Positions 1 to 6,835 of a stretch of DNA of 9,905 nucleotides are shown here, piece by piece. The stretch comes from Planctomycetota bacterium (GTDB lineage Bacteria > Planctomycetota > GCA-002687715 > DRQF01): NCBI GenBank assembly GCA_015485455.1, contig WFTN01000341.1, positions 1 to 9,905 of the forward strand. Direction: 5' to 3'. Each line of letters begins with the position of its first letter. The first letter of the stretch is position 1. The notes beneath the pieces are model-generated. The model saw only the letters and a list, made by a program, of their open reading frames with translations, searched no databases and had not been told where the DNA came from. The position numbers and the translations under genes are program-made.

Positions 1-4
1 CAGA

Positions 5-613
5 ATGTCAGCCACCGCACAATTCTGCATGGAGTGCGGCGTCAATATCGACCCTCAATCGATTGTCGCCGTGCCAGACGGGAAAACCTGTCCTCGTTGT
101 GATTCAGCATTGCGAACCCGTCATTGCAAGAACACAAGTTTTATCGAATGCAGCCATTGCCGGGGCATTTGGCTTAGTCCCAATAGTTTTTCGAAAATGG
201 TGAAGAATGCTGAGGAGAGCAAAATTGCCTTACAAGACTTTTCGGCCCAGCAAGAAAACTCCCCTTTTGCATCAGAAACGCCGGAGTTCAAGTATCTGAG
301 CTGTCTAGTTTGTGACGACAAAATGGTCCCTCGCTCTCTAGGAGCGAAGAGTCGTGTCATTGTCGATGTCTGTGGAAAACACGGCCTTTGGTTTGACCAC
401 AAGGAATTGGAAAGATCACTAGCCTACTTGCGCGCCGGCCATGAGCACAACCTCTCCCTTGAGGACGGCAAAATCACATACAAAATAAAGCAGAGCCCTC
501 AACCAAGAAGTCGATTACCGATGGGCGATTTTCGCCCCAAGTACACGTCCAAGTCGGGCTGGTGGTTAGCCGAACTTCTCTTTTCAGTCATCGGCAGCAT
601 TTTCGAGGATTGA
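5..613 (+). CDS. Duplicated zf-TFIIB-type zinc-ribbon protein, possibly 5'-partial
   Basis: The protein carries a short N-terminal CxxC pair (Cys8, Cys11) and then two zf-TFIIB-like zinc ribbons. The first has Cys29/Cys32 and Cys49/Cys52 followed by RGIWLS. The second has Cys100/Cys103 and Cys123 with His126 followed by GLWFD and a KELE helix. The pattern CxxC...CxxC/H then G-(I/L)-W matches the bacterial zf-TFIIB family, whose members are mostly uncharacterised; a nucleic-acid or protein-binding role is only a guess. The C-terminus (about 186-202) is a hydrophobic, Trp-rich stretch that could be an amphipathic helix. Only four bases precede this ATG, the frame is open through them, and no ribosome binding site can be seen, so the true start may lie outside the window. 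The gene converges on cysS with a 71-base gap. The family assignment is fairly secure; the function is unknown. Confidence 0.8.
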   Translation: MSATAQFCMECGVNIDPQSIVAVPDGKTCPRCDSALRTRHCKNTSFIECSHCRGIWLSPNSFSKMVKNAEESKIALQDFSAQQENSPFASETPEFKYLSCLVCDDKMVPRSLGAKSRVIVDVCGKHGLWFDHKELERSLAYLRAGHEHNLSLEDGKITYKIKQSPQPRSRLPMGDFRPKYTSKSGWWLAELLFSVIGSIFED

Positions 614-629
614 CAGGTATGGGCACCGC

Positions 630-651
630 GATCTCACTGGGCCATGAGATT
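630..651. terminator. Small hairpin between convergent genes (weak terminator candidate)
   Basis: An inverted repeat ATCTCA (631-636) / TGAGAT (645-650) can be extended by a G-T pair at 630/651 and by TG/CA inside. It lies in the 71-base gap between the zinc-ribbon gene and the end of cysS, where a two-sided terminator would be expected. There is no T-tract on either side, so it is not a canonical intrinsic terminator. Confidence 0.25.
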
Positions 652-684
652 GACCCTCGATCCGCTTCCCCTCCCTCCCAGAAT

Positions 685-2175
685 TCAAGAACCCGATTCA
701 TCGGTGAGGCGCAACCTCCAAGTGACACCCTCAGCCGTGTCATTCAGAAGAACACCAATTTTCTCCAATTCCAAACGCAGCTCATCACTCTTGGCCCACT
801 CCTTGGCGCTGCGGGCATCATTGCGCGCTTGAATTTTGCCTTCGACCGCCTCCCTGGAGAGCCCCATATCGGCAAGACGCTTGTCCTTGACTTCTTCCTG
901 GAATGCTTCAACGTCCATTTGTAGAAGCCCTAGATTCGGTGCTAAGGAGCGGAGGGCCGCTATAGCTCCCGCCACAACAGGCCCCCCTCGCTTCTTCGCC
1001 TTCTTGTGATTGGCAAAGCGATTGACAGCGCGAGCCAGTTCAAAGACCACACCAAGGGCTTGAGCCGTATTGAAGTCTTCGTCCAAGGCGGCATGAAAGC
1101 GTTCAGCGAAGCCCTCTCCCAACTCAACAACACGCTTGGCGTCCTCTCCCAAGTCAACCACAAGCTGATCGATGGGTTCCGCACCTTGCATAGCTTCCGC
1201 TTTTTCGAGGGCGTCATACATTCGGGAAAGCATACTCAGGGCAGCGGGTAATGCTTCTTCGCTCCATGGAAGAGGCGAACGATATTGATTCTGCAAGTAA
1301 TAGAGACGCAAAGCCTCTGCGGGAAACTTGGACAACGCAACTTGAATGTTGATGACGTTGCCCAAGCTCTTGCCCATTTTCTGACCGCCTCCCATGGTCA
1401 GGAGCCCATTGTGCATCCAATGACGGGCATAGCGCGCTCCATTGGCACAGGTCGATTGGGCCACCTCATTTTCATGATGGGGAAAGACTAAGTCTAAGCC
1501 CCCACCGTGAATATCGATGGTTTCCCCCAATGTGTCGAGAGCCATAGCTGAACACTCGATGTGCCAACCGGGCCTTCCAGGCCCCCAAGGGCTGTCCCAA
1601 GATGGTTCCCCAGGTTTCACCGCCTTCCATAGTGCGAAATCGGCTGGGTCTTTCTTGCCTTTCGCTTCGTCGGCACTCCGCATCTCGTCGATCTTCTGGC
1701 CGGAAAGGTGCCCATAGTCAGGATAACTACGAACGTTGAACCAAACGCTGCCTTCGGAAGTGTAGGCGTGCCCCTTCTCAACCATTTTCTTGATCATCGC
1801 TTGAATGATGTCAATGGATTGGGTGACACGAGGTTCTCGATCGGGAGCTAAGAGCCCCATGTCGCTACTATCTTTGCCAAAAGCAGTGATGTACTTCTCG
1901 GCAAATTCGAAAGGGTCTTCTCCCAATTCATTGGCCCGATTGATGATTTTGTCATCCACATCCGTGAAGTTACGAACGTAGGTCACATCCCATCCTCGAT
2001 TACGAAGATAGCGCACGAAGGAATCGAAAATAATAAGGAAACGCCCGTGGCCAATGTGAGCATGATCGTAGACGGTCATACCACAAATGTAGAGACCGAT
2101 CTTACCTTCTTCGATGGGTGCAAAATCGACGATCTTTCGTTCCAATGTACTGTAGATTCGAATGGGGTGTGCCAC
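685..2175 (-). CDS. cysS: Cysteinyl-tRNA synthetase
   Basis: This cytoplasmic class I synthetase activates cysteine with ATP and charges tRNA-Cys. Counting from the chosen GTG start (496 aa), the sequence shows the HIGH motif at 40-43 and a zinc site made of Cys31, Cys208, His233 and Glu237 (in the WHIEC and FPHHENE motifs). The second ATP signature is KMGKSLGN from residue 266, with Gly in place of the usual Ser of KMSKS. The DALR/anticodon-binding region follows and ends near GVTWR, with about nine extra residues. I chose GTG at 2175 because AAGGA (2187-2183) sits seven bases upstream. A TTG at 2196 would extend the frame but has no ribosome binding site and would overlap sufE. The length is somewhat above the roughly 460 aa of the E. 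coli enzyme. The gene is translationally linked to sufE, whose stop is one base upstream. Confidence 0.97.
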   Translation of the reverse strand: MAHPIRIYSTLERKIVDFAPIEEGKIGLYICGMTVYDHAHIGHGRFLIIFDSFVRYLRNRGWDVTYVRNFTDVDDKIINRANELGEDPFEFAEKYITAFGKDSSDMGLLAPDREPRVTQSIDIIQAMIKKMVEKGHAYTSEGSVWFNVRSYPDYGHLSGQKIDEMRSADEAKGKKDPADFALWKAVKPGEPSWDSPWGPGRPGWHIECSAMALDTLGETIDIHGGGLDLVFPHHENEVAQSTCANGARYARHWMHNGLLTMGGGQKMGKSLGNVINIQVALSKFPAEALRLYYLQNQYRSPLPWSEEALPAALSMLSRMYDALEKAEAMQGAEPIDQLVVDLGEDAKRVVELGEGFAERFHAALDEDFNTAQALGVVFELARAVNRFANHKKAKKRGGPVVAGAIAALRSLAPNLGLLQMDVEAFQEEVKDKRLADMGLSREAVEGKIQARNDARSAKEWAKSDELRLELEKIGVLLNDTAEGVTWRLRLTDESGS

Positions 2176-2176
2176 G

Positions 2177-2602
2177 TTAGTTTCCTTGAGTCTCAACTGA
2201 GCTGGCCAAGTCTTTCATTCTTTTCACCATGGAGTGCAGTCCATTGGAGCGCATAGGACTCAGGTGTTTGTCTAAGCCGAGCCGCGCGAAGGACTCCGCT
2301 GGGTCAAAGTCAATAATTTCCTTGGGTGTCTTCATTGAAAACAACATGAGAAGAATAGCGATCAAGCCACGAACTATGTGGGCATCACTATCCGCCGTGA
2401 AATGCATCACGCGCTGGCCGTCTTTCTCCTCAAATCGGAAAGTCAACCAGACCTGACTCGTGCACCCATGCACCTTGAACTCGGCGATTTTGAAACCCTC
2501 ATCTAAGGGTTCAAGCTTCTTGCCCAAGTCGATGATTTGGCGATAGCGATCTTCCCAGCTGTCAAAAAGCTCAAAGATGCTAATTAGCTGATCGATTTCC
2601 AT
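2177..2602 (-). CDS. sufE: SufE-like cysteine desulfurase sulfur acceptor
   Basis: SufE proteins accept persulfide sulfur from a cysteine desulfurase (SufS or CsdA) and pass it to the iron-sulfur cluster scaffold in the cytoplasm. This 141-residue protein has the usual family length (E. coli SufE is 138 aa). It shows the active-site loop VHGCTSQVW with the persulfide-carrying Cys47, the downstream GLIAILL helix region and the LSPMRSNGL C-terminal signature. The ATG start has a modest AGGG six bases upstream. The TAA stop is one base before the GTG of cysS, so the two genes form a tight unit. No sufS, sufB or sufC is in the window, so its desulfurase partner must be encoded elsewhere. It could equally be named csdE; sequence alone does not separate the two. 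Confidence 0.93.
   Translation of the reverse strand: MEIDQLISIFELFDSWEDRYRQIIDLGKKLEPLDEGFKIAEFKVHGCTSQVWLTFRFEEKDGQRVMHFTADSDAHIVRGLIAILLMLFSMKTPKEIIDFDPAESFARLGLDKHLSPMRSNGLHSMVKRMKDLASSVETQGN
2183..2187 (-). promoter_or_regulatory. Ribosome binding site deciding the cysS start
   Basis: AAGGA on the minus strand, seven bases before the GTG at 2175, lies inside the last codons of sufE. It favours the GTG over the in-frame TTG at 2196 and implies that ribosomes finishing sufE can re-initiate on cysS. Confidence 0.7.
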
Positions 2603-2749
2603 GTCTGGCCCTGCGTCTTAAGGGAACGTGTGATTCTTCTTGCCCCTGGAAATTCACCTGGTGAGCGAAATCTGGGCCGCAAAGCCTAGCAAAAGCAGCT
2701 TGAAGCCCCAAACTCAGGGCCATGACTCCAGCGCCGCAGAATTATCCAG

Positions 2750-3367
2750 TTAGCGGTCTTTGGGGAGAGACTTGGGTGGCAGCTCCTCATCAGCCCCAAC
2801 AAAATCGAGAGAGGCTGAATTGATGCAATAGCGCAGTCCCGTAGGTTGGGGGCCATCGTTAAACACGTGGCCCAAATGAGCGTCACAACGGGCACAGCGA
2901 TTTTCGACTCTCACCATTCCATGGGTGGCATCACGGACATCCCGAACATGATCTGGGTCATAGGGCGAAAAAAAGCTGGGCCAACCGGTGCCAGATCTGA
3001 ACTTGGTGTGAGAGTTGAACAAAGGTAAACCGCAGACGCGACAGGTATACGTTCCGGTTTTCTTGTTGTGCAACAAGTCGCCAGAATTGGGGGCTTCCGT
3101 TCCAGACTGGCAAGTGACCCGATATTCCATGGGCGTCAAGTCTTTGGTCAACAGAGCCTTCTCCTCAGGGCCCAAGGGAGTGACGTCATAACCTGAGGCG
3201 GAAATCTTGGCGGCGGGCTTAGAAGGTCTTGTGGCAGGTTGGGAGTCTGGGGATTCGTCTTGAGAACTCATGGTCGTGCTCCTTGGCTGGGGATTGTTCG
3301 ATTCTTCATGGCTGCAACCAAAAGCAAAGGCCAGGACGATCAAGGAAATGACAAACGTATTCTTCAT
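2750..3367 (-). CDS. msrB: Lipoprotein peptide-methionine (R)-S-oxide reductase MsrB
   Basis: MsrB reduces the R epimer of methionine sulfoxide in proteins. The 205-residue protein begins with a lipoprotein signal: Lys2, a hydrophobic core and AFGC with Cys18 as the likely lipidated residue. A Ser/Pro-rich linker of about 35 residues follows. The MsrB domain runs from about 66 to 190, with a structural zinc site at Cys109, Cys112, Cys158 and Cys161, the SGTGWPSF motif at 125-132, HLGHVF at 164-169 and the catalytic Cys181 in [11 protein letters not shown]. Thr127 stands where many MsrBs have the recycling cysteine, and Cys86 (VTCQSG) is a candidate substitute. An in-frame ATG at 3400 exists, but the ATG at 3367 has GGAG six bases upstream and gives a proper signal sequence. 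The product should therefore sit in the envelope and repair oxidised exported proteins. The gene is 42 bases downstream of the BtuF-like gene, probably in one transcript. Confidence 0.93.
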   Translation of the reverse strand: MKNTFVISLIVLAFAFGCSHEESNNPQPRSTTMSSQDESPDSQPATRPSKPAAKISASGYDVTPLGPEEKALLTKDLTPMEYRVTCQSGTEAPNSGDLLHNKKTGTYTCRVCGLPLFNSHTKFRSGTGWPSFFSPYDPDHVRDVRDATHGMVRVENRCARCDAHLGHVFNDGPQPTGLRYCINSASLDFVGADEELPPKSLPKDR

Positions 3368-3409
3368 GGTTTTCTCCAATCCAAGTGCGGACGCTGACAC
3401 AGGATGACT

Positions 3410-4207
3410 TCAATCGGCCAGCTCCGCAAGGATCTCTGACAATCGGGGTAGACCAGCCAAAATCGCTGCGGGCCCGGGTTGAAGCATGATCTCTGCGGGT
3501 AGTTCCATCATACGCCCATCTTGAGTGCAGCGGGCAGAGGCAAAACCAGGCCGCTTAAGGACAACTTTTGGGTCAAATGCCCGACCACACCAACATGCCA
3601 AGTAGGCATCCGGATCTTGATCCAAGATGTCTTGAGGTTGGATTATTCGGTTCTTAGCCAAAGATTGACTCTGCAAATGAGAAAAACAATCCACACCTCC
3701 AGCGATCTCAATAAGTTCAGAAACCCAACGAATCCCCGTGATGATGGGGTCTGGCCATTCCTCAAAGAAGATTCTTGGCCTCTTGTCCTGGGGCTGAGCC
3801 TTGGCCTGAGCTTTCGCGACCATGGACTCCATGGATTGGGCTAGCTCCTCCGACCGCTCTTGAGCATCAACTAACCGACCTAATCGGCGCACCATCTCGA
3901 TGATCCCTTTCACTGAGCGATGGTTGAGGCAGTAGACTTCGACCCCTGCCTTGATCAATTCTGCGCAGATTTCAGCTTGGAGGTCGGAGAAGCCCAGCAC
4001 CAAATCAGGCTTTAGAGCCAATATTTTCTCAATGTCAGCTTTGATGAAATGGGAGACCATCGGCTTCTCTTGGGCTGCACGGACCGGGCGCTTGGTATAG
4101 GCCGAGATCCCCACGATACGGTCCTCCTCGCCAATGAGGTAGAGAGTCTCAGTGGTTTCCTCCGTCAGGCAGACGATTCTCTTGGGGCCTGTTTTGCTGG
4201 CTGTCAT
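3410..4207 (-). CDS. BtuF/FecB-type substrate-binding-fold protein without a signal peptide
   Basis: The 265-residue protein has the layout of the periplasmic-binding-protein family of cobalamin and iron-siderophore ABC transporters (PF01497, COG0614). It shows an N-terminal KRIVCLTEETTETLYLIGEEDRIVG segment (residues 9-33), LKPDLVLGFSDLQ at 65-77, a long central helix (about 97-140), then FFEEWPDPIITGIRWVSELIEIAGG at 147-171 and a WCGRAFDP motif at 206-213. Unlike BtuF it begins directly at the first beta strand: there is no hydrophobic leader or lipobox, so it is predicted to be cytoplasmic. No permease or ATPase gene is next to it. Signal-less members of this family exist and are often annotated as cobalamin-binding or ABC substrate-binding proteins, without a firm function. 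The ATG start has only a weak A/G-rich element upstream. Ligand and role are unknown. Confidence 0.8.
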   Translation of the reverse strand: MTASKTGPKRIVCLTEETTETLYLIGEEDRIVGISAYTKRPVRAAQEKPMVSHFIKADIEKILALKPDLVLGFSDLQAEICAELIKAGVEVYCLNHRSVKGIIEMVRRLGRLVDAQERSEELAQSMESMVAKAQAKAQPQDKRPRIFFEEWPDPIITGIRWVSELIEIAGGVDCFSHLQSQSLAKNRIIQPQDILDQDPDAYLACWCGRAFDPKVVLKRPGFASARCTQDGRMMELPAEIMLQPGPAAILAGLPRLSEILAELAD

Positions 4208-4328
4208 GGAGCTTTCTTGCCTCGCGATCTTGGTGTGCTCTAGGATAAACCCACGAAAAATTTGCCCTTCCCGGTCTCAGGGCGGAAGATAGGCATGACT
4301 GAGAGCATACCATCCACCGAGGAGCCTC
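4208..4328. promoter_or_regulatory. Divergent intergenic region between the BtuF-like gene and hemN
   Basis: These 121 bases separate two divergently transcribed genes and must hold the promoters for both directions unless one is transcribed from within the other gene. I see no convincing -35/-10 pair, FNR-type palindrome or riboswitch-like structure. The only clear signal is the hemN ribosome binding site GAGGAG at 4319-4324, four bases before its ATG. Confidence 0.4.
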
Positions 4329-5699
4329 ATGACCGAGCAAACACTTTTCGATACGGAAATGGTCAAGAAACACGATCGTTCTGGCCCCCGTTATACGTCC
4401 TACCCCGCTTCGCCCTTCTTCACCGAAGATTACCCGATGGCAGCGGTAGACAAAGCCCTCGGCAAAGTTGCCAACAGCCCCCTTTCACTCTATGTACATT
4501 TGCCATTTTGCTCAGCACTCTGCTGGTATTGCGGCTGTCATAAGACCATCACTCGAGACAGAAATCGCATCGATCGCTACTTGGACGATTTTGAAGCTGA
4601 GCTCGCCCTCATCGCAGAGCACTTGGGTCATCGCCACCAGGTGAAACAGCTTCATTGGGGTGGTGGGTCCCCAAGCTACTTGGACGATGAGCAAACGACC
4701 CGGTGCTTTGACCTCATTAAGAAGTACTTTGATCTTGATCCCGAAGGGGAAATCTCCATCGAAGGGGACCCGCGGCAGCTCACCCCCAAGCGCATTCGAT
4801 TTCTCAAAGACGTCGGCTTCAATCGACTGAGTTTAGGGCTTCAGGATTTTGATCCCCGAGTCCAAGAAACGATCAACCGCATACAACCTGAAAAGGAAAC
4901 ACTGCCTCTCATCCCTGCCGCCATTGATGCTGGTTTCAAATCCGTTTCTGTGGACCTCATCTACGGACTGCCCCACCAGTCCAGGCAGTCTTTTGACGAA
5001 ACCCTCGCGACGGTCCTTCAGGTCAAACCCAATCGATTGAGCGTTTTCAACTACGCCCACATTCCCAATATCATCAAATCGCAAAAGATGTTTCAGGAAG
5101 CTGATCTGCCCATAGCAGAAGAAAAGCTGGCGATCTTCCAGAGCGTCACCGAAACTCTTCTCTCAGCAGGCTATCGTCACATCGGTATGGATCATTTTGC
5201 TCGGGAAGACGATGAATTGACGGAAGCTCTGGACAAGGGTGAGCTTCAAAGGAACTTCCAGGGCTATTCCACTTGCGCTGGCTTAGACTTGGTGGCTTTG
5301 GGGGTCTCCGCCATTTCTTATGTCCAAGGTCATTACTGGCAAAACACCAAAGGGCTCAAGGACTACCGAGACATGGTCCACGCTGGCCAGCTCCCCATCA
5401 AGAAAGGTCTGACCCTGACCCAAGATGACCTCGTACGACATGAAGTCATCATGACCATCATGTGCGGCATGGGTCTCAACTTCTCGGACATCGAGAACCA
5501 CCACCAAGTGAACTTCAAAGACTACTTCCAAGAAGAACTCCCCCAGCTCACAGACTTCTTCGCAGACAATCTCCTCAAAGAAACAGATTTTGGCTTTGAA
5601 GTCACAGCTGCCGGTCGATTTCTGGTGCGGAATATTGCCCGAGTTTTTGACCGACGTTTGAACAATTCCAGCCGTAATACTTTTTCGAAGGTGATCTGA
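4329..5699 (+). CDS. hemN: Oxygen-independent coproporphyrinogen III oxidase (radical SAM)
   Basis: HemN converts coproporphyrinogen III to protoporphyrinogen IX by two radical-SAM decarboxylations, allowing heme synthesis without oxygen. The 456-residue protein matches the E. coli enzyme in length (457 aa). It has RYTSYPASPFF at 21-31 and the cluster motif CSALCWYCGC with Cys61, Cys65 and Cys68 as iron-sulfur ligands plus the HemN-typical Cys70. It also has GGGSPSYL at 111-118 (SAM binding), EGDPRQLT at 145-152, the RLSLGLQDFD strand, NFQGYST around 309-315 and the C-terminal HemN region ending FSKVI. The CxxxCxxCxC pattern and complete C-terminal domain argue for true HemN, not the HemW heme chaperone. 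The start is fixed by GAGGAG four bases upstream. The gene is divergent from the BtuF-like gene; 103 bases separate its end from the prolyl isomerase gene. Confidence 0.95.
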   Translation: MTEQTLFDTEMVKKHDRSGPRYTSYPASPFFTEDYPMAAVDKALGKVANSPLSLYVHLPFCSALCWYCGCHKTITRDRNRIDRYLDDFEAELALIAEHLGHRHQVKQLHWGGGSPSYLDDEQTTRCFDLIKKYFDLDPEGEISIEGDPRQLTPKRIRFLKDVGFNRLSLGLQDFDPRVQETINRIQPEKETLPLIPAAIDAGFKSVSVDLIYGLPHQSRQSFDETLATVLQVKPNRLSVFNYAHIPNIIKSQKMFQEADLPIAEEKLAIFQSVTETLLSAGYRHIGMDHFAREDDELTEALDKGELQRNFQGYSTCAGLDLVALGVSAISYVQGHYWQNTKGLKDYRDMVHAGQLPIKKGLTLTQDDLVRHEVIMTIMCGMGLNFSDIENHHQVNFKDYFQEELPQLTDFFADNLLKETDFGFEVTAAGRFLVRNIARVFDRRLNNSSRNTFSKVI

Positions 5700-5802
5700 G
5701 CAAAACTGGCCGAGATGGCCTCGTCCCTGCCTTGAATTCACGGTTCAATCGCTCAAAATAGCCCATTCTGGTTCGTATTACGTCACGAAAGGCCCATGTA
5801 TT

Positions 5803-6687
5803 ATGTCTCAACGTTTCAACTTTGCACTCTTGTGCGCCCTCATACTGACTGTGGGTTCTTCCCTGAGTGCTCAAAGTGCCAACCCCGTAGCAGTCATTAA
5901 GACCAACATGGGCGACATTGAAGTCGAGCTCTTTGCCAAGTCCGCTCCCAAAACCGTTGCCAACTTCATTGGCTTGGCCGAAGGCACCATCGCCCACAAA
6001 AAAGGTGGCAAGATGGTCAAGACCCCCTTCTACGATGGTTTGACCTTCCATCGTTGCATCCCCAATTTCATGATCCAAGGTGGTTGCCCTTTGGGTACCG
6101 GCAGTGGCAGCCCTGGCTACAAGTTTGAAGACGAATTCAACTATGACAGTTTGGGGTTCGACAAAATCATGTGCGTCGACAGCGCTGGACGCCCCCATCC
6201 TTTGGCCGGCCGCGAAGTTCAATACGCCGCCCAAGCCGTTGCCAAACGCTTGAAAATCCCCAATGCTGAGTTCCAGAAGCGTATTCAAGAGATCATCGCC
6301 GAGCTTCAGAAAATCACCCTCAAAGAGATGATGATTATGAGAGGCTTCAAACACACCCCCGAAATATCCATGTCTCACAAGCCCGTCCGTGGTTCCTTGG
6401 CGATGGCCAATGCTGGCCCCAATACCAATGGCTCTCAGTTCTTTCTTAATGTCGTCGACACAGCTGGCTTGACTGGTCGCCACACTGTTTTCGGCAAAGT
6501 CATTAAGGGCATGGAAGTCGTTGATGCCATCAGCAAGACTAAGACAGCTGCTGGTGACAAGCCCGTTAAGCAAGTCACCATCAAATCGATTCGTCTGAAG
6601 AAGAGCGGGCATAAAGGCGGAACATCCAAACCGACCTCGAAGCCAACTTCAAAGCCAACTTCGAAGTCAAAACCAAGCCACCGTTAG
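5803..6687 (+). CDS. Exported cyclophilin-type peptidyl-prolyl cis-trans isomerase with a large insertion
   Basis: Cyclophilins catalyse cis-trans isomerisation of X-Pro bonds. This 294-residue protein starts with a Sec-type signal peptide (cleavage likely near residues 23-26, LSAQSA), so it should fold proteins in the envelope. The catalytic core is intact: FYDGLTFHR with the catalytic Arg84, NFMIQGG (88-94, Gln92), GSGSPGYKFEDEF, MANAGPNTNGSQFF at 201-214 (Gln212, Phe214) and HTVFGKV at 227-233. Between EDEF (to 112) and RGSLAMAN (from 196) lie about 84 residues where the usual loop has about a dozen. The extra part is rich in predicted helix (about 138-180). The C-terminus is a basic low-complexity SKPT tail. 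AAAGG at 5788-5792 is ten bases from the ATG, a rather long spacing. A strong terminator follows the gene. Confidence 0.93.
   Translation: MSQRFNFALLCALILTVGSSLSAQSANPVAVIKTNMGDIEVELFAKSAPKTVANFIGLAEGTIAHKKGGKMVKTPFYDGLTFHRCIPNFMIQGGCPLGTGSGSPGYKFEDEFNYDSLGFDKIMCVDSAGRPHPLAGREVQYAAQAVAKRLKIPNAEFQKRIQEIIAELQKITLKEMMIMRGFKHTPEISMSHKPVRGSLAMANAGPNTNGSQFFLNVVDTAGLTGRHTVFGKVIKGMEVVDAISKTKTAAGDKPVKQVTIKSIRLKKSGHKGGTSKPTSKPTSKPTSKSKPSHR
6625..6669 (+). repeat. 12-base tandem repeat encoding SKPT units
   Basis: Three in-frame copies of a 12-base unit (6625-6636, 6637-6648, 6649-6660) and a degenerate fourth encode Ser-Lys-Pro-Thr repeats at the end of the prolyl isomerase. Copies differ mainly at third codon positions, so the protein repeat looks maintained and not freshly slipped. 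Confidence 0.85.
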
Positions 6688-6704
6688 TCGGTTCTTGAGA
6701 ACCA

Positions 6705-6740
6705 AAAAGCCCCGGCAACACTTGTGTTTCTGGGGCTTTT
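6705..6740 (+). terminator. Intrinsic terminator after the prolyl isomerase gene
   Basis: AAAAGCCCC (6705-6713) pairs with GGGGCTTTT (6732-6740). AACA/TGTT (6717-6720 / 6725-6728) can add an inner stem. The T-tract directly follows the GC stem, 17 bases after the stop codon. The A-rich left arm means it could also work in reverse. Confidence 0.88.
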
Positions 6741-6835
6741 CCTTTCTTGCCCTTGACTGCAATGATCCCCGAAGAGGCTTTCCCCCCCGCCTAATCTCCA
6801 GGTTAAGGTCCTGAAAAACAAGCTAAGATCAGAAC

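Noticed and set aside
562..924. Plus-strand open frame spanning the end of the zinc-ribbon gene and the end of cysS
   Set aside because: It overlaps two real genes in other frames, has no ribosome binding site and no known domain.
2603..2749. Gap between msrB and sufE searched for a terminator or separate promoter
   Set aside because: A short GCCC/GGGC pairing exists on the minus strand, but without an adjacent T-tract; no convincing promoter was found. Whether msrB and sufE share a transcript stays open.
4295..4330. Upstream ATG at 4295 as an alternative start or leader peptide before hemN
   Set aside because: It is in a different frame from hemN, and the GAGGAG before the ATG at 4329 is far better placed.
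5733..5751. Inverted repeat TTGAA...TTCAA between hemN and the prolyl isomerase gene, considered as an operator
   Set aside because: The arms are only five bases, it matches no known operator convincingly, and it could be chance in A/T-rich intergenic DNA.
5602..6612. Long minus-strand open frame (336 codons) opposite the prolyl isomerase and the end of hemN
   Set aside because: It lies antisense to two well-supported genes, has no recognisable domain and reflects codon bias of the plus-strand genes.
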